From Nocardia sp. NBC_01329 (GTDB taxonomy: Bacteria; Actinomycetota; Actinomycetes; Mycobacteriales; Mycobacteriaceae), in NCBI RefSeq assembly GCF_035956715.1, contig NZ_CP108381.1:1550001-1614000 (forward strand): 64,000 nucleotides of DNA, written 5' to 3'. Within the stretch, counting starts at the first letter, position 1; each line of letters begins with the position of its first letter. Under the pieces are notes generated by a model. It did no database searches, was not told the origin of the DNA, and saw only the letters and a program-made list of their open reading frames with translations. The position numbers were made by a program, and so were the translations under genes. This document shows, in pieces, positions 27,201 through 37,856 of the stretch.

Positions 27201-30200
27201 CGGGCGGCCGTACGTGGGCAGTTGCCCGGCTATATGGTCCCCGACGCCGTCACCGTGCTGCCGGAGTTCCCGAAAGCGCCTTCGGGCAAGCTCGACCGCA
27301 AGGCGCTGCCCGAACCGGTGTTCCTGAGCGCGATCGCCACCTCCCGGGCGCCCGCCACCGAGGCCGAACGCCGAGTCGCCGAGGTCTTCTCCGAAGTGCT
27401 GGGTTCCGACGTCACCGGCGCCGAGGACGGATTCTTCGATCTGGGCGGCAACTCGCTGCTCGCCACCCGGCTGGTGTCTGCCCTCTACGAACGGTTCGGG
27501 GTGGACCTGCCGGTGCGCACGGTGTTCGAGGCGCCGACCGTCGCGGCGATGACCGAACAGCTCCTGCGGACTCCGGCCACCACCCGAATCCCGCTGGCGG
27601 CCTACGATCCGCGACCCGAGCGGTTGTCGCTGTCACTGCCGCAGCAGCGGCTGTGGTTCCTGAACCGGTTCGCACCCGAATCCAGTGCGTACAACATCGC
27701 TTTCGTTCTCGATATCGAAGGCGAGCTGGATGTCCCGGCGCTGCGGGCGGCGCTCGGCGATATCGTCGACCGGCACGAAGTGCTGCGCACCGTCTTCCCA
27801 GACGACGGTGACGGCGCCCAGCAGCGGATTCTCCCGGCCGCATGGGCGCTACCCGCGCTGGAACTACGCGAGACCGATCCGGCCGGGGCCGAGACGGCGC
27901 TCCGGGAATCGGCCACCACCGGTTTCGATCTCACGGCGGCAACACCGTTGCGCGCGACACTGTTGCGTATCGGTGCCGACCGGTATCGGCTCGGCGTGGT
28001 GGTGCACCACATCGCCGCCGACGGCTGGTCGTTGGCCCCGCTGACCCGCGACCTGGCCCTGGCCTATCAGTCCCGGCGAGCCGGTGACCGACCGCAGTGG
28101 TCGCCGCTGTCGGTGCAGTACGCCGATTTCGGGCTCTGGCAGCGTGAGCACCTCGGTGACGCCGGCGATCCGGACAGCCTGGCCGCGCGTCAGCTCGGCT
28201 ACTGGCGCGAGCAGCTCGCGGGTCTGCCCGACGAACTGCCGCTGCCCTACGACCGGCCCCGCCCGGCCGAACCCGAACACACGGCCGCATCGGTGCGCCG
28301 CGCGATTCCGGAGTCGGTGCGCGGCGCACTCGCCGAGGTCGCGCGGGCACAGGGCGTGAGCTCGTTCATGCTGCTGCGCTCGGCACTCGCGGCGCTCTTG
28401 CGCTCGGTCACCGGTGGCCGCGATATCGCCATCGGTACTCCGGTCGCCGGCCGCACCGATCGCCGGCTCGACGAGCTGGTCGGGATGTTCGTCAACACGC
28501 TCGTACTGCGCTCACAAGTCGACCCGGCTCGTCCGTTCACCGATCTGCTGCGCGCCGACCGGGATACCGAACTGGCCGCGCTCGCGCACGCCGATATCCC
28601 CTTCGAGCAGGTCGTGGGCGCTCTCGGCCACGACCCCCGCGCCACCGGTCGCCACCCGCTGTTCCAGGTCGCGCTCACCGTGCAGGACACGCCGGTGCCC
28701 ACGCTGGAACTCCCCGGGCTCTCGGTGGACGCGGCCGCGCTCGATATCGCGCGCGCCAAATTCGACCTGGAGCTGCGGGCCGGCGATCTCGCCGACGGTG
28801 AGCTCGAATTCGTCTACGCCGACGAACTGTTCGACGCGGCGACGGTAGAAACCCTGGCGGACCGTTTCCTCCGGGTACTCACCGCGATCGCCGCGCGGCC
28901 CACTGCGCCGGTCGGCGATATCGACACTCGCACCGATACCGAACGCGACACACTGTGCCCGGCCCGCGGCCCCGTCCCCGGGATCCCGCGTACCCTGAGC
29001 GCCCTGTTCGGTGCCACCGTGCTGGCCCACGGCCCGCGTCCGGCGCTGTACGAAGACGAGACAGTGCTCACCTACGCCGAACTCGACCGTCGCGCCAACC
29101 GTTTGGCGCGGGCATTGATCCGGCGTGGGCTCGGCACCGGTGACAAAGTCGCGCTGGGGCTCACCCGGTCGGCGGATTCGGTGACGGCGGTGCTCGCCAT
29201 CACCAAATCCGGTGCCGCGTTCGTACCGGTGGACCCGAACTATCCGGCCGAACGGGTCGCCCATATGCTCGCCGACTCGGGTTGTTCGATCGGTATCACC
29301 CGGACCGGTCACGCCGAACGGTTGCGCGCGGCGGGCGGCGCCGAGATCGACTGGTTGCTGCTGGATTCCCCGGCCGGTCGCAGCGAGATCGGCGGCGAGA
29401 CAGCGGGCCCGGTGACCGACCGGGACCGCGTACGCCCCGTCCGGGTCGGCGATCCGGCCTATCTCATCTACACCTCCGGGTCCACCGGAAAACCCAAGGG
29501 CGTCACGGCGACCCACGGATCGCTCGCCGACCTCGCCGACGAGTTCCGGGATCGGCTCGCGGTGAACCCCGGCGCTCGGACCCTGCACTTCTCCTCGCCG
29601 AGTTTCGACGCGGCGGTCCTGGACCTGCTGCTCGCGATCGGCGCCGGTGCCGCCATGGTGATCGTGCCGCCGGAGGTCTACGGCGGCGACGAGCTGGCCG
29701 AGCTCATGACCCGTGCCGAGGTGACGCACACCTTCATCACTCCGGCCGCGCTCGCCACCATCGACAACGAGCGCTGGCCGTTGCCCGCGCTGCGGGGTCT
29801 GATGGTGGGCGGCGAACATCTCGGGCCGGAGCTGGTGGCGCGCTGGGCACCCGGTCGCCGCATGTTCAACGCCTACGGGCCCACCGAGACCACCGTCGTC
29901 GTCTCGATGACACCGGTGGCCGTGGACCGTCCCGCCGAACTCGGCGGACTGATCCGCGGGACCCGCGCCCTGGTCCTCGACGAACGCCTGCGGCCCGTAC
30001 CCACGGGAGTGCCGGGCGAGCTCTATCTGGCCGGCCCCGGGCTGGCCCGCGGCTATCACGAACGGTTCGGGCTCACCGCTGCCCGGTTCATCGCCGACCC
30101 CTACGGACCGTCCGGTGCCCGGCTCTACCGCACCGGTGATGTCGTTCGTTGGACCCGTGAAGGCGGTCTGCGCTATCTGGGTCGCAGCGACAACCAGGTG

Positions 30201-33200
30201 AAGATGCGCGGTTTCCGGATCGAGCTCGGTGAGATCGCCGGTGCGCTCACCGCGCATCCGGCCGTGCACTTCGCTCATGTGGAAGTGCGCCGACTCGGCG
30301 ATTCGGACCGGCTGGTCGCCTATGTGCACCCGGCCGATCCCGCACAGCGGCCCGAACCCGAGGAACTGCGGGATCATCTGAATCAGCGTCTGCCCCGGCA
30401 TATGGTCCCGGCCGCGTTCACCCTGCTCGACGAGATCCCGCTGACCCCGGTCGGCAAATTGGATATCGCGGCCCTGCCCGAGCCCGAGCCGCTGTCGCCG
30501 GCCACCTCCGGCCGCGCACTCGGTTCGGATACCGAACACCGGGTCGCCGCCGTCATGGGTGAATTGATCGGAACCACGATCACCGACGCGGACGAGAGTT
30601 TCTTCGATATCGGCGGCAACTCGCTGCTGGCCACTCAGCTGGTGGGGCGCCTCGACGCGGCCACCGGGGTCCGGCTGCCGGTGCGTGCGGTGTTCGCCGC
30701 ACCGACGGTTGCCGAACTCGCGGCCCGCCTCGACGGCGAAACCGCCGGTACCGGGGCCGCCCTGGTCCGCCGGGAACGGCCCGAGCGGATTCCACTGTCG
30801 GCTGCGCAGCGACGGTTGTGGTTCCTCAACCACTTCGGCGGCTCGGACGGTGGTGCCTACAACATCCCGGTTGTGCTGCGGCTGCGCGGCCCGCTCGATC
30901 ATCCGGCCCTGCGTCGCGCGCTGCACCTGCTACAGGAACAGCACGAAACGCTGCGCACGGTGTTCCCCGAGATCGACGGGGAGCCGGCCCAGGTGGTACT
31001 CGAACCCGCCGAAGCCGCTCTGCCGCTGCAGACACCGGTGGCCGACGACGCGGGTCACGGCGCCGCGATAGAACGGTTCATCGCCCCAGGCTTCGATCTG
31101 TCCGCCGAAATACCCTTGCGCGCAGCACTGTTCGTGGTGGCACCGGATGAGCACGTCCTGGTGCTCGTGGTCCACCACATCGCGATGGACGGCTGGTCGC
31201 TGGAACCGCTCGCGGCCGATGTGGCGGCGGCCTATCGGGCGATCCGGCTCGGTGGCGATCCGCAGGCCGATACCGAGCAGCTCCAGTACGTCGACTACAC
31301 GCTGTGGCAGCAGGAACTGCTCGGTGACGAGGCCGATCCGGCCTCGCCTATCCGCCGCCAGCTCGATTACTGGCGCACCCGGCTGGAGGGACTGCCCGAA
31401 CTGCTCGCGGTTCCCGCCGACCGACCGCGCCCGCCGGTGCCGTCCTATCGCGGCGGCACCGTGCAACAGTGGGTCGACGCCCGGGTGCACCGGGAACTGC
31501 GTGATCTGGCCGCGCGCCACAATGTGAGCCTGTTCATGGTGCTGCACGCCGCGCTGGCGGTGCTGTTGCACCGGATGACCGGAGTCGGCGATATCGCCGT
31601 CGGGACCCCGGTCGCCGGACGCGGCCGCCCCGAACTCGACCGGATGATCGGTATGTTCGTCAACACGCTGGTCCTGCGGACCCCGGTGGCGCACGACGAT
31701 CGCTTCACCGAACTGCTCGATACCGTGCGCGATACCGATCTCGACGCGTTCGGGCACGCGGACCTGCCGTTCGAACGGCTGGTCGAGGTGCTCAATCCGG
31801 CGCGTTCCCAGGCCCACCACCCACTGTTCCAGGTGATGCTGTCGGTGCGTGACGAACCGGTGCGAGCCCTGGAGCTGCCGGGGCTGAGTATCGAGGCGGT
31901 GGATATCGACGCGGGTATCGCGAAGTTCGATCTCCAGTTCACTCTCACCGAATCCCGGACCGCCGATCGTTCGCCGGACGGCATCAGCGTGGCCGTGAAC
32001 TACAGCGGGGACCTTTTCGACGAACCGACCGCGGCCAGGCTCAACCGTCGCCTGGTCCGGTTGCTCGCCGCCATCGCCGCCGACCCGGCGGTGGTCGTCG
32101 GTGACCTGGAACTGCTGGAACCCGAGGAGTGGTCGGCTCTGGCGCCGCTGCGCCGCGCCGATCCCGACCAGCCGTGCACGCTGGCCGAGGTGTTCGCCGC
32201 GGCGGTGCGCACCGACCGGCAGGCCGTGGCGCTGGCGGGGGCCGGGGTGGAGATCACCTACGACGCGCTCGATCGCTGGAGCAATCGACTGGCCCGAGTG
32301 CTCGTGGGCTACGGTGTGGGACCGGAAACACTGGTGGCACTGGGTATTCCGCGGACCGTCGAATCGGTGGCCACGGTATTGGCGGTTACCAAGACAGGCG
32401 CCGCCTTCGTCCCGGTGGATCCCGGCTACCCTGCCGCCCGGATCACCCATATGCTCTCCGATTCCGGTGCGGCCCTTGGCCTCACCCTGGCCGAATACCG
32501 TGACCGGTTGCCGGAGGAGGTCCGCTGGCTGGCGCTCGACGATTCCGAGATCCGCGAACAGGTCTTGCGGGCATCCAGCGCGCCGATCACCGACGCGGAG
32601 CGGATCGCCCCGCTGCGGATGGACAACCCGGCCTACGTGATCTACACCTCCGGTTCCACCGGAACACCCAAGGGCGTGGTGGTCACTCATCGCGGGCTGT
32701 CCAACTTCGCCGCGGAGACCGCGCACCGCTTCGATGTCCGGCCGGGAAGCCGGATCCTGCATTTCGCGACCCCCAGTTTCGACGCCGCCATGCTGGACCT
32801 GCTCTTCGCGCTCGGTGGTGCGGCCACCCTGGTACTCACCCCGCACGGAGTGGTCGGTGGAGCGGAACTGGCTCGGGTGCTCATCGCGGAACGGATCACG
32901 CACGCCTTCATCACCACGGCCGCGCTCGCCACCGTCGATCCGGAGGGCATCACCGATTTCCGGCACGTCCTGGTCGGCGGCGAGGCACTGCCGGCCGAGG
33001 TCGTCGCGCGCTGGGCGCCGGGGCGTAACCTGCACAACGTCTACGGGCCCACCGAAACCACCATCGTCACTGTGATGTCACCGCCGCTGGTACCCGGTGG
33101 ACCGATCCCGATCGGTGAACCGATCCGCGGTGTCGCGGCCATGGTGCTCGACGCCCGGCTGCGCCCGGCCCCGCTCGGCGTCACCGGCGAGTTGTATCTG

Positions 33201-34781
33201 GCCGGTGGCGCACTCGCCCGCGGGTACCACGACCGGCCGGGCCTCACCGCCCAGCGGTTCGTGGCCAACCCGTACGGGAAGCCGGGGGAGCGGATGTACC
33301 GCACCGGCGATCTGGTGCGTATCCGCACCGGCGAGCACGGCGGTCCCGGCGATATCGAATACGTCGGCCGGACCGACCATCAGGTGAAGATTCGCGGATT
33401 CCGGATCGAACTGGGTGAGATCGACGCGGCGCTGAGCCGGCATCCGGCGGTCGAGTTCTCCTATACCGCGGGGCATCGCACCGCCGCGGGGGCCACCGCA
33501 CTCGTGTCGTATGTGAAGGCGGGATCGGACACCACCGCGGCCGAGCTGACCGCGCATGTGTCCGAACTGGTACCCAATTACATGGTTCCGCAGTCGATCA
33601 TGCTGATCGACCGGCTGCCGCTGACCCCGGTCGGCAAACTCGACCGGGCCGCCCTGCCCGATCCGGTGTTCACCACCGCCGAGGGCTACCGGGCACCCGC
33701 CACCCCAGTGGAAGCCGCGCTGTGTCAGGTCTTCGCCGATGTGCTCGGGGTCGAACGCGTGGGTGCCGGGGACGGATTTTTCGAACTGGGCGGTAATTCG
33801 CTGCTCGCCACGAAGGTTGTCGCCCGGGCCCGCGAGGCCGGATACGAACTGCCGATGCAGCTGCTGTTCGGCGAATCCACCCCGGCGGCACTGGCCGCAC
33901 GGCTGGGCGACGGTACCGCCGCCGACGCGATGGCGATGGCCCTCGCCCCACTGCTGCCGTTGCGCCCGGATACCGGCACCGGCCGGCCGCCGTTGTTCTG
34001 TGTGCATCCCGCCATCGGCCTGGCCTGGTGCTATGCCGGATTGCTGGCCGAACTTCCCGCCGATCAGCCGGTCTACGGCCTGCAGGCGCCGCAGGCGAGC
34101 GGAAAACCCGGATTCGGTTCGATCGGCGAGGCGGCCGAGCATTACATCGCCCACATCAAGACCGTGCAGCCGCACGGCCCCTACCAGCTCCTCGGCTGGT
34201 CGCTGGGCGGTCTGATCGCGCACGAGATCGCGGTCCGATTGCAGGCGGCCGGGGAGGAGGTCGCGCTGCTCAGCATGCTGGACAGTTACCGGCTCTCCGA
34301 CGAACTGGCCGCCGACGCCGTACCCACCGTCGCCGAGATCCTGGGCGAATTCGGCGGCGATCTCCTCGCCGACGGGACCGAACCGACCCTGGCCGAGGCC
34401 GCCGAACTGCTGCGGTCACGTCCGGGACCGTTCGCGGCGCTCACCCTGGACCACCTGGAACGGCTGTACGCCGGTTACGCCGACGGCACCGTCCAGGCCA
34501 ACGGGTTCAGTCCGGGGGTGTTCCACGGTGACCTGCTGTTCTTCGCCGCCGCGACCGATCCGGTGAACCTCGCCGCAGCCGACCGCGAACCAGGGGCCTG
34601 GCGGGGCTTCGTCACCGGTTCGGTGCACCCGCACGATATCGCCTGCACCCACGCGGAGATGACGACCGCGGAATCGCTGGCCGTGATCGGACCCGTGCTC
34701 CGGAAGCATCTCGGTGATCGGGGCCCCGCGACGGACGAACGATCACAGCCCGATGTCGAAACGAAGGAGAACGCTCAGTGA
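21237..34781 (+). CDS. Four-module nonribosomal peptide synthetase, (C-A-T)x4-TE
   Basis: Protein of 4514 residues; ATG 21237 with CGGAG upstream. Order: C1 (HHIVIDG at residue 150), A1, T1 (Ser1018); C2 (HHICGDG, 1202), A2, T2 (Ser2073); C3 (HHIAADG, 2257), A3, T3 (Ser3129); C4 (HHIAMDG, 3313), A4, T4 (Ser4188); TE with GWSLGG (Ser4322) and a final His (CTHAEM). A1 specificity residues (GrsA alignment by eye) are D-V-W-H-F-S-L-V-D-K, the EntF serine code. A2 reads D-A-L-F-M-G-M-V-A-K, A3 D-A-L-F-M-G-A-V-V-K and A4 D-A-L-F-L-G-V-I-V-K, which I cannot assign. C1 resembles the EntF condensation domain more than the other three, which are LCL-like. No epimerisation or methylation domain is visible. 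Product: a four-residue peptide starting with Ser, probably N-capped by a donor from another protein, released or cyclised by the TE. It is coupled to an ABC exporter. Confidence 0.97.
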   Translation: MRSSATGVDSSSPEEISAEPFPLTPAQTAMWYAQRIQPEIPLVVVEYVKFHGDLDPGLLLYAIERFGVETEVGLQRIVQVDGVPHQVIDPTARPGWARLDLRSEPDPHAAALAWMKQDARTPIDFDHDPLIFNAVLRTGERDYIWYSRAHHIVIDGYAAMNALVRTAEIYTAYYESREPSVSRATPLAELYAGENEYRHSQRFDNDRAYWSEILDGAGQVVSLSTVANPPATADAGRRLATTVLSETTEAAVAAAAAERNASDPTLFAAATACYVRSMTGENDVVLSLPVSARTTVSLRRSAGVVSNVVPLRIRFEPDTTIEDVVRVVERQITGALRHQRYRHDDIRRDCGYDRDTRGFFGPMINIMLFSKPLRFAECDVTVHVLATGPVEDLSVNLYNGDGGRVHLDFEANPLLYSDDEVETHHRRFLGFLDRFLTTEMDTAVRELPVLTDSEQRQVLHTWNDTAATVESGTLADIFDARVRRSPDAVALEFEGASLTYRELDARANRLARLLIGAGAGPERVVGLCLRRSTELVIAMYAVIKTGAAYLPLDPEHPVQRLEQIVARSRPVVLLVAEQDGLELPGNADLVPVDTVDLRGLDPAPVTDADRTTALRVEHLAYLLFTSGSTGAPKGVGVTHAAIVNRLRWMQHEYPLDHTDAVLQKTPATFDVSVWEFFWPLQTGARLIVARPDGHRDPAYLARVIREKQVTTAHFVPSMLSVFVTDTEAGECVSLRRVFCSGEALPPATVRDFHTALPGTQLHNLYGPTEAAVDVTYWHCPPEPDVVPIGSPVWNTRTYVLDAALRPVAPGAVGELYLSGVQLARGYLGQAPLTAERFVADPFAPGTRMYRTGDLARWQLGTADSSRGVLEYLGRTDFQVKIRGLRIELGEIESALLADTRIARAICVAHRAPAGDQLAAYVVVRGDADLDTEVIRASLARSLPGYMVPATVTVLDELPLNSNGKIDRAALPAPGPTDRRARTAPRNEVEAALATIFADLLGVPEVGIDDGFFELGGNSLVAARAVARINTALGTALTIRDLFEATTIAALTDRFSDHELDPASPQLVPMTRPDRIPLSPAQQRLWILNRFAEHAAAYNMPLAVQLDGILDIEALEAGLLDVLERHESLRTTFPDTGEGPYQRIHPATAFGRALEVIETAGAEIAGLATEFVSRPFDLRSEFPVRVALYATDNDCHVLVLVLHHICGDGWSVAPLVRDLTSAVEARATGRAPQWTPLPVQYADFALWQRELLGEETDPASALSRQVNHWRAELAGLPDQLDLPLDRPRPARRSTEGGRVEFTIPAGTRRAAAELAAARGASMFMVVHAALATLLSRICGSTDIVIGTPIAGRTDPALDELVGMFVNTLVLRTEVDPGADFDRMLDIVRETDLNAFANADVPFERLVEVVNPERSGARHPLFQVMLSYDNAGELELALPGVRTEILPLDGAVAKFDLQLEVHDDNSGGELRAEIGYATDVFDERTIGAIARRFVAVLDAAVGDPRRPVGDIEVLERRERGNLVPLAGGPAEPPALLADLFGRSAGRDPDGVAVRYRGSDTTYRELDERANRIARSLIARGAGPETVVALALPRGLDALTAVWAVAKTGAAYVPVDPGYPPERIAHMLTDSGARLAVTGPDQAPALAEVPGAVESWLILGSPEFEKYCAGVSSAPVTDADRITPLRTTHPAYLIYTSGSTGTPKAVVVTHAGLASFAAEQCYLFGVTPNSRTLHFSSPSFDASVLELLLGFACGATVVVAAPDIYGGNELADLLRTEGITHAFVTPAALATVDPSGLEDLHTVMVGGEACSPELVATWGDRYRMHNMYGPSEATVAATISGPMRPGRPVPLGHPVRGMRLFLLDSRLRPVPPGTPGELYVSGLGVARGYLGRHVLTAARFVPNPYGRRGERMYRTGDLVVADRSGRLRFLGRADDQVKLRGFRIELSEIDHVLRGHPGVRSALTVVHTDAHARQRLAAYIVADAGLDPAEVRAAVRGQLPGYMVPDAVTVLPEFPKAPSGKLDRKALPEPVFLSAIATSRAPATEAERRVAEVFSEVLGSDVTGAEDGFFDLGGNSLLATRLVSALYERFGVDLPVRTVFEAPTVAAMTEQLLRTPATTRIPLAAYDPRPERLSLSLPQQRLWFLNRFAPESSAYNIAFVLDIEGELDVPALRAALGDIVDRHEVLRTVFPDDGDGAQQRILPAAWALPALELRETDPAGAETALRESATTGFDLTAATPLRATLLRIGADRYRLGVVVHHIAADGWSLAPLTRDLALAYQSRRAGDRPQWSPLSVQYADFGLWQREHLGDAGDPDSLAARQLGYWREQLAGLPDELPLPYDRPRPAEPEHTAASVRRAIPESVRGALAEVARAQGVSSFMLLRSALAALLRSVTGGRDIAIGTPVAGRTDRRLDELVGMFVNTLVLRSQVDPARPFTDLLRADRDTELAALAHADIPFEQVVGALGHDPRATGRHPLFQVALTVQDTPVPTLELPGLSVDAAALDIARAKFDLELRAGDLADGELEFVYADELFDAATVETLADRFLRVLTAIAARPTAPVGDIDTRTDTERDTLCPARGPVPGIPRTLSALFGATVLAHGPRPALYEDETVLTYAELDRRANRLARALIRRGLGTGDKVALGLTRSADSVTAVLAITKSGAAFVPVDPNYPAERVAHMLADSGCSIGITRTGHAERLRAAGGAEIDWLLLDSPAGRSEIGGETAGPVTDRDRVRPVRVGDPAYLIYTSGSTGKPKGVTATHGSLADLADEFRDRLAVNPGARTLHFSSPSFDAAVLDLLLAIGAGAAMVIVPPEVYGGDELAELMTRAEVTHTFITPAALATIDNERWPLPALRGLMVGGEHLGPELVARWAPGRRMFNAYGPTETTVVVSMTPVAVDRPAELGGLIRGTRALVLDERLRPVPTGVPGELYLAGPGLARGYHERFGLTAARFIADPYGPSGARLYRTGDVVRWTREGGLRYLGRSDNQVKMRGFRIELGEIAGALTAHPAVHFAHVEVRRLGDSDRLVAYVHPADPAQRPEPEELRDHLNQRLPRHMVPAAFTLLDEIPLTPVGKLDIAALPEPEPLSPATSGRALGSDTEHRVAAVMGELIGTTITDADESFFDIGGNSLLATQLVGRLDAATGVRLPVRAVFAAPTVAELAARLDGETAGTGAALVRRERPERIPLSAAQRRLWFLNHFGGSDGGAYNIPVVLRLRGPLDHPALRRALHLLQEQHETLRTVFPEIDGEPAQVVLEPAEAALPLQTPVADDAGHGAAIERFIAPGFDLSAEIPLRAALFVVAPDEHVLVLVVHHIAMDGWSLEPLAADVAAAYRAIRLGGDPQADTEQLQYVDYTLWQQELLGDEADPASPIRRQLDYWRTRLEGLPELLAVPADRPRPPVPSYRGGTVQQWVDARVHRELRDLAARHNVSLFMVLHAALAVLLHRMTGVGDIAVGTPVAGRGRPELDRMIGMFVNTLVLRTPVAHDDRFTELLDTVRDTDLDAFGHADLPFERLVEVLNPARSQAHHPLFQVMLSVRDEPVRALELPGLSIEAVDIDAGIAKFDLQFTLTESRTADRSPDGISVAVNYSGDLFDEPTAARLNRRLVRLLAAIAADPAVVVGDLELLEPEEWSALAPLRRADPDQPCTLAEVFAAAVRTDRQAVALAGAGVEITYDALDRWSNRLARVLVGYGVGPETLVALGIPRTVESVATVLAVTKTGAAFVPVDPGYPAARITHMLSDSGAALGLTLAEYRDRLPEEVRWLALDDSEIREQVLRASSAPITDAERIAPLRMDNPAYVIYTSGSTGTPKGVVVTHRGLSNFAAETAHRFDVRPGSRILHFATPSFDAAMLDLLFALGGAATLVLTPHGVVGGAELARVLIAERITHAFITTAALATVDPEGITDFRHVLVGGEALPAEVVARWAPGRNLHNVYGPTETTIVTVMSPPLVPGGPIPIGEPIRGVAAMVLDARLRPAPLGVTGELYLAGGALARGYHDRPGLTAQRFVANPYGKPGERMYRTGDLVRIRTGEHGGPGDIEYVGRTDHQVKIRGFRIELGEIDAALSRHPAVEFSYTAGHRTAAGATALVSYVKAGSDTTAAELTAHVSELVPNYMVPQSIMLIDRLPLTPVGKLDRAALPDPVFTTAEGYRAPATPVEAALCQVFADVLGVERVGAGDGFFELGGNSLLATKVVARAREAGYELPMQLLFGESTPAALAARLGDGTAADAMAMALAPLLPLRPDTGTGRPPLFCVHPAIGLAWCYAGLLAELPADQPVYGLQAPQASGKPGFGSIGEAAEHYIAHIKTVQPHGPYQLLGWSLGGLIAHEIAVRLQAAGEEVALLSMLDSYRLSDELAADAVPTVAEILGEFGGDLLADGTEPTLAEAAELLRSRPGPFAALTLDHLERLYAGYADGTVQANGFSPGVFHGDLLFFAAATDPVNLAAADREPGAWRGFVTGSVHPHDIACTHAEMTTAESLAVIGPVLRKHLGDRGPATDERSQPDVETKENAQ

Positions 34782-35767
34782 AGCCCGCAGTGCAGATCAC
34801 CGGTCTGGTGAAGAACTACGGCCGGGTCTGCGTTTTGGACGACTTCGATCTCGAAATCCCCGAAGGCACGGTGATGGGGCTACTCGGCCCCAACGGCGCG
34901 GGTAAGACCACCGCGGTCCGGATCGTCACCACCCTGCTACGGCCGAACGCCGGGTCGGTCCGGGTCGCCGATATCGATGTGCTGCACGATCCGGCCGGGG
35001 CGCGCAAGCTCATCGGATTGTCCGGTCAGTACGCGGCGGTGGACGCCAACCTCACCGGTTACGAGAACCTGCGCATGGTCGCGCGGCTCTACGGGATGTC
35101 GCGCGAACGCGCCATCGCCCGGGCCCGGGAACTACTGGGCGAATTCGGGCTCGAGGACGCGGCGGATCGCCGCGCCGGAACCTACTCCGGCGGGATGACC
35201 CGGCGCCTCGATCTGGCCGGTGCCCTGGTCGCCCGCCCGCCCGTGGTGGTTCTCGACGAGCCGACCACCGGACTGGATCCCCGGGCCCGCAACGATATGT
35301 GGCGGGTTATCGGCGAACTCGTCAGCGACGGCACCACGGTCCTGCTGACCACTCAGTATCTCGAGGAAGCCGATCGGCTGGCCGATCAGATCACGGTGAT
35401 CGACAAAGGCCGGGTGATCGCTCGCGGTTCCGCGGACGAACTCAAATCCTCGATCGGCGGGGACCGTCTCACCGTCACCCTGAGCCCCGGACAGGATCCG
35501 GCGCCGGCCCTGCGGGTCCTCGCCGAAATCGGTATCGGTGAACCCGCGCACGAGGCGAGTGTCGACGAGGTGTCGGTAGTGGTCGCCGGCGGTTCCCGAA
35601 CCATGGTCCAAGCGCTGCGCCGGCTCGACGACGCAGATGTGAATGTCGTCGACGCCCGGGTGCACCGGCCCAGCCTCGACGATGTCTTCCTGTCCATCAC
35701 CGGCTCCCCGGCGCTGCCGGACACCGAGCCGGAAGCCAGTGACGTACCCGAGGAGATAATGTCGTGA
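34778..35767 (+). CDS. ABC transporter ATP-binding protein, DrrA type
   Basis: Protein of 329 residues. Walker [14 protein letters not shown], signature [16 protein letters not shown] and Walker [14 protein letters not shown] are intact. The C-terminal ~90 residues form the DrrA-specific domain (ending [14 protein letters not shown]). It energises drug or peptide export with the permease that follows. GTG 34778 overlaps the NRPS stop (GTGA) behind AAGGAG. Coupled translation makes it very likely that this pump exports, or confers self-resistance to, the NRPS product. Confidence 0.94.
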   Translation: MKPAVQITGLVKNYGRVCVLDDFDLEIPEGTVMGLLGPNGAGKTTAVRIVTTLLRPNAGSVRVADIDVLHDPAGARKLIGLSGQYAAVDANLTGYENLRMVARLYGMSRERAIARARELLGEFGLEDAADRRAGTYSGGMTRRLDLAGALVARPPVVVLDEPTTGLDPRARNDMWRVIGELVSDGTTVLLTTQYLEEADRLADQITVIDKGRVIARGSADELKSSIGGDRLTVTLSPGQDPAPALRVLAEIGIGEPAHEASVDEVSVVVAGGSRTMVQALRRLDDADVNVVDARVHRPSLDDVFLSITGSPALPDTEPEASDVPEEIMS

Positions 35768-36669
35768 GCACCGCAGAAGTCGCGGTCGAATCCGAAACCA
35801 CCAGCCCGACCGATGAGACGGAGGCGGAACTGGCACACGCGACGGGCTCGCATCGAATTCCGAAGTCCACCGAACCCCGGTTCCGGTTCTTCCGGGACAG
35901 CGCGATCGTGGCGCATCGCAATCTGCTCACCATCATGCGGGTGCCGACATTGCTGGTCACCGCCACGGTGCAGCCGCTGATGTTCGTCTTCCTCTTCGCC
36001 TACGTGTTCGGCGCCTCACTCGGCGGTGGTGAGTACCGCGAGTTCCTGATCGCCGGGATCATGGCCCAGACCGTCGCCTTCAGCGCCGCGTTCACCACGG
36101 TGGGGCTGGCAGGTGACCTGGAGAAGGGCATTATCGACCGGATGCGCTCACTGCCCATGTCCCGGCTGGCGGTGCTGATGGGCCGCACGCTTTCGGACCT
36201 GGTGGTGAGCATGGTCAGCCTGCTGGTGATGACCATATGCGGTTATATCGTCGGCTGGAGCATCGAAGGGACCGTGGCCGGTGCCGTACTCGCCTACGCG
36301 GTGCTCCTGCTGTTCGCGTTCGCGATGTCGTGGGTCGGCGCGCTCACCGGTCTGCTCGCGCCGAACGTCGAAGTAGCCCAGAGCGCCGGTCTGATCTGGC
36401 TGTTCCCGCTGTCGTTCATCTCTTCGGCGTTCATCTCGGCCCAGACCCTGCCCGGTCCGCTGGCCACCATCGCCGAATGGAATCCGATCACCGCGGTCGC
36501 GGCGACCGGCCGGAAATTGTTCGACAACAGCGCACCCCCGACCTTCGTCCCCGCGACCGGCTGGCCGGCCGAGCACTGCGTCGAATACGCGATCATGTGT
36601 TCGGGGGCTATTCTGCTGATCGCCATCCCGCTGGCGTTGTTGCAGTACCGCCGGGTGGCCAGCCACTGA
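35764..36669 (+). CDS. ABC-2 type permease, DrrB type
   Basis: Protein of 301 residues with a ~45-residue Ser/Thr/Glu-rich cytosolic leader, then six hydrophobic segments. These include LLVTATVQPLMFVFLFAYVF, MAQTVAFSAAFTTVGLAGDL, the conserved EKGIIDRMRSLPMSRLAVLM loop, and IWLFPLSFISSAFISAQTLP. The family forms the membrane half of antibiotic exporters. GTG 35764 overlaps the ATPase stop (GTGA), with GAGGAG eight bases upstream. It is the last gene of the NRPS operon, and a strong palindrome follows 36 bases after its stop. Confidence 0.93.
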   Translation: MSTAEVAVESETTSPTDETEAELAHATGSHRIPKSTEPRFRFFRDSAIVAHRNLLTIMRVPTLLVTATVQPLMFVFLFAYVFGASLGGGEYREFLIAGIMAQTVAFSAAFTTVGLAGDLEKGIIDRMRSLPMSRLAVLMGRTLSDLVVSMVSLLVMTICGYIVGWSIEGTVAGAVLAYAVLLLFAFAMSWVGALTGLLAPNVEVAQSAGLIWLFPLSFISSAFISAQTLPGPLATIAEWNPITAVAATGRKLFDNSAPPTFVPATGWPAEHCVEYAIMCSGAILLIAIPLALLQYRRVASH

Positions 36670-36705
36670 GCCCTGCTCACGGAAACAACTGAGCCCGGAC
36701 CACGA

Positions 36706-36747
36706 CAAAGGCCGTGTCCGCCGGAATTCCGGCGGACACGGCCTTTG
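36706..36747. terminator. 42-bp perfect palindrome, bidirectional terminator
   Basis: Arms of 21 bases (CAAAGGCCGTGTCCGCCGGAA and its exact complement) meet at a central GAATTC with no spacer. It lies between the converging permease gene and rbpA. In either direction the stem ends in CTTTG rather than a long U run. It is interpreted as a strong two-way terminator, though a protein-binding site is not excluded. Confidence 0.8.
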
Positions 36748-36770
36748 CCGTCGACGAGTTGCCCGGGCAC

Positions 36771-37106
36771 TCAGCCCCGGCGACGGGTCTTGAGCAGTTC
36801 CAGCCGCTCCTTGAGCAATTCCTCGAGCTCCTCTTTACTCCGCCGTTCCAGCAGCATGTCCCAATGTGTGCGCGGCGGCTTCACCTTCTTCGCCTCCTGC
36901 GTGGTGCCTTCGAGCAGCACGCCTTCCTGGCCGTTGCGGCACAACCAGGTCGGCGGGATCTCGGCGTCGTCGGCGAAGGGGACATCGAACTCTTCGCCAT
37001 TGTCGGTCCGGTACCGGGCGATCCGGCGGGGTGCCAGATCATGGTCGCGGTCGGTTTCGTAGCTCACCGCTCCGAGCCGGCTGCCCCGGAGTACGCGATC
37101 TGCCAT
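36771..37106 (-). CDS. rbpA: RNA polymerase-binding protein RbpA
   Basis: Actinobacterial transcription activator that binds the RNA polymerase holoenzyme containing the group 1 or 2 sigma factor and stabilises open complexes. The 111 residues match the family end to end: MADRVLRGSRLGAVSYETDR (N-tail), RYRTDNGEEFDVPFADDAEI (core domain), TWLCRNGQEG, and VKPPRTHWDMLLERRSKEEL (basic linker and sigma-interaction domain), with the tail KTRRRG. AGAGAGGA precedes the ATG. Its promoter region contains a SigH/SigR-like motif 300 bases upstream. Confidence 0.97.
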   Translation of the reverse strand: MADRVLRGSRLGAVSYETDRDHDLAPRRIARYRTDNGEEFDVPFADDAEIPPTWLCRNGQEGVLLEGTTQEAKKVKPPRTHWDMLLERRSKEELEELLKERLELLKTRRRG

Positions 37107-37532
37107 CTGTACAGGTCCTCTCTGTGTTGTCGGCGCGTTGCCGCGCGCGGGCTCGCAGTTCCCTGCCGCTCGGCTCCGGTGTTCCGGAGCGGAAACACCT
37201 GTGGCGTATCCGCTGCGCGGGCACCGGAACCCGTGCCGGGGCGCGAACCGGTGGGTCGACCCCTGTCGTTCTGCTACCGCGTCCTCGTGGGTCGCGTTTC
37301 GCCGGCCGTTATCGTCCGCCGACCGTTCGGGTCACATGCGCGGTCCGTTCGCTGTGTCACGAATCGTGGACTCGTGCCGGTCCAGGCCGTGCGCCCTGTT
37401 CATGTCAACGTTCGTGAGGGTCTTTCCGTTCCCAGTTCGGGAGAGCCTTGTAATTGTACGGGGTTCCGCGAACAGGGGTTGCGCGGTGTGCGGTGTGTGC
37501 TCCTGCGAGAGTGCCTATTAGGGTGTCGGGTC
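37107..37532. other. Divergent gap between rbpA and the small zinc-ribbon gene
   Basis: A 426-base gap. It should contain promoters for rbpA (minus strand) and for the gene at 37533. Apart from the SigH/SigR-like motif at 37407-37433, no feature stands out. In-frame extension of the downstream gene back through it has no support. Confidence 0.4.
37407..37433 (-). promoter_or_regulatory. Candidate SigH/SigR-type promoter for rbpA
   Basis: Read on the minus strand: GGGAAC (37433-37428), 18 bases, then GTT (37409-37407). This fits the GGAAc/t-N18-GTT pattern of disulfide-stress sigma factors (Streptomyces SigR, mycobacterial SigH). Streptomyces rbpA is a known SigR target, which supports the reading. 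It would give a leader of nearly 300 bases. Confidence 0.5.
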
Positions 37533-37856
37533 ATGTCGCGCCGGTTGGAGTCGTGCCTGTGGTGTGGTCGGGAGATAGTGGATGCCGAAGCGGGGCGGCG
37601 GCGCCGTTACTGTCGGCAGTCCTGTCGTCAGCGTGCCTATGAACATCGCAACAATGTGAAGGGCACTGGGATCCCCGCCGATTCGGTGGTGCTCAGTGCC
37701 GCGGAGGCCACCGCGCTGGCCGACCGCTGGTTCGCCGCACGCTGTGCCGCCGAGGATGTGGCGACCGCGGTCGACGAGGGCGCCGACCGGGACGAGCTCG
37801 CTCGACTCAGCGTGGTGCTGGTCGAACTGGCTCGGGACGCGGAACGGTTGCGCTGA
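37533..37856 (+). CDS. Small zinc-ribbon-like conserved protein
   Basis: A 107-residue protein from the ATG at 37533 (MSRRLESCLWCGREI). The N-terminal third has C-x2-C (CLWC) and C-x3-C (YCRQSC) pairs in a very basic context (GRRRRYCRQSCRQRAYEHR), a probable zinc-bound nucleic-acid-binding ribbon. The remainder is an acidic/Ala-rich helical segment. A small conserved gene also sits beside rbpA in mycobacteria. Its 3' end overlaps the convergent membrane-protein gene by 50 bases. Confidence 0.72.
   Translation: MSRRLESCLWCGREIVDAEAGRRRRYCRQSCRQRAYEHRNNVKGTGIPADSVVLSAAEATALADRWFAARCAAEDVATAVDEGADRDELARLSVVLVELARDAERLR

Noticed and set aside
24420..32130. Epimerisation or dual C/E domains in the NRPS
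   Set aside because: Each module is only C-A-T in length, and the C domains show ordinary HHxxxDGW motifs with no extra N-terminal His motif recognised.
23502..33035. Several minus-strand frames of 700-800 codons opposite the NRPS
   Set aside because: Low-complexity Gly/Arg/His-rich translations with no motifs; shadows of the NRPS frame.
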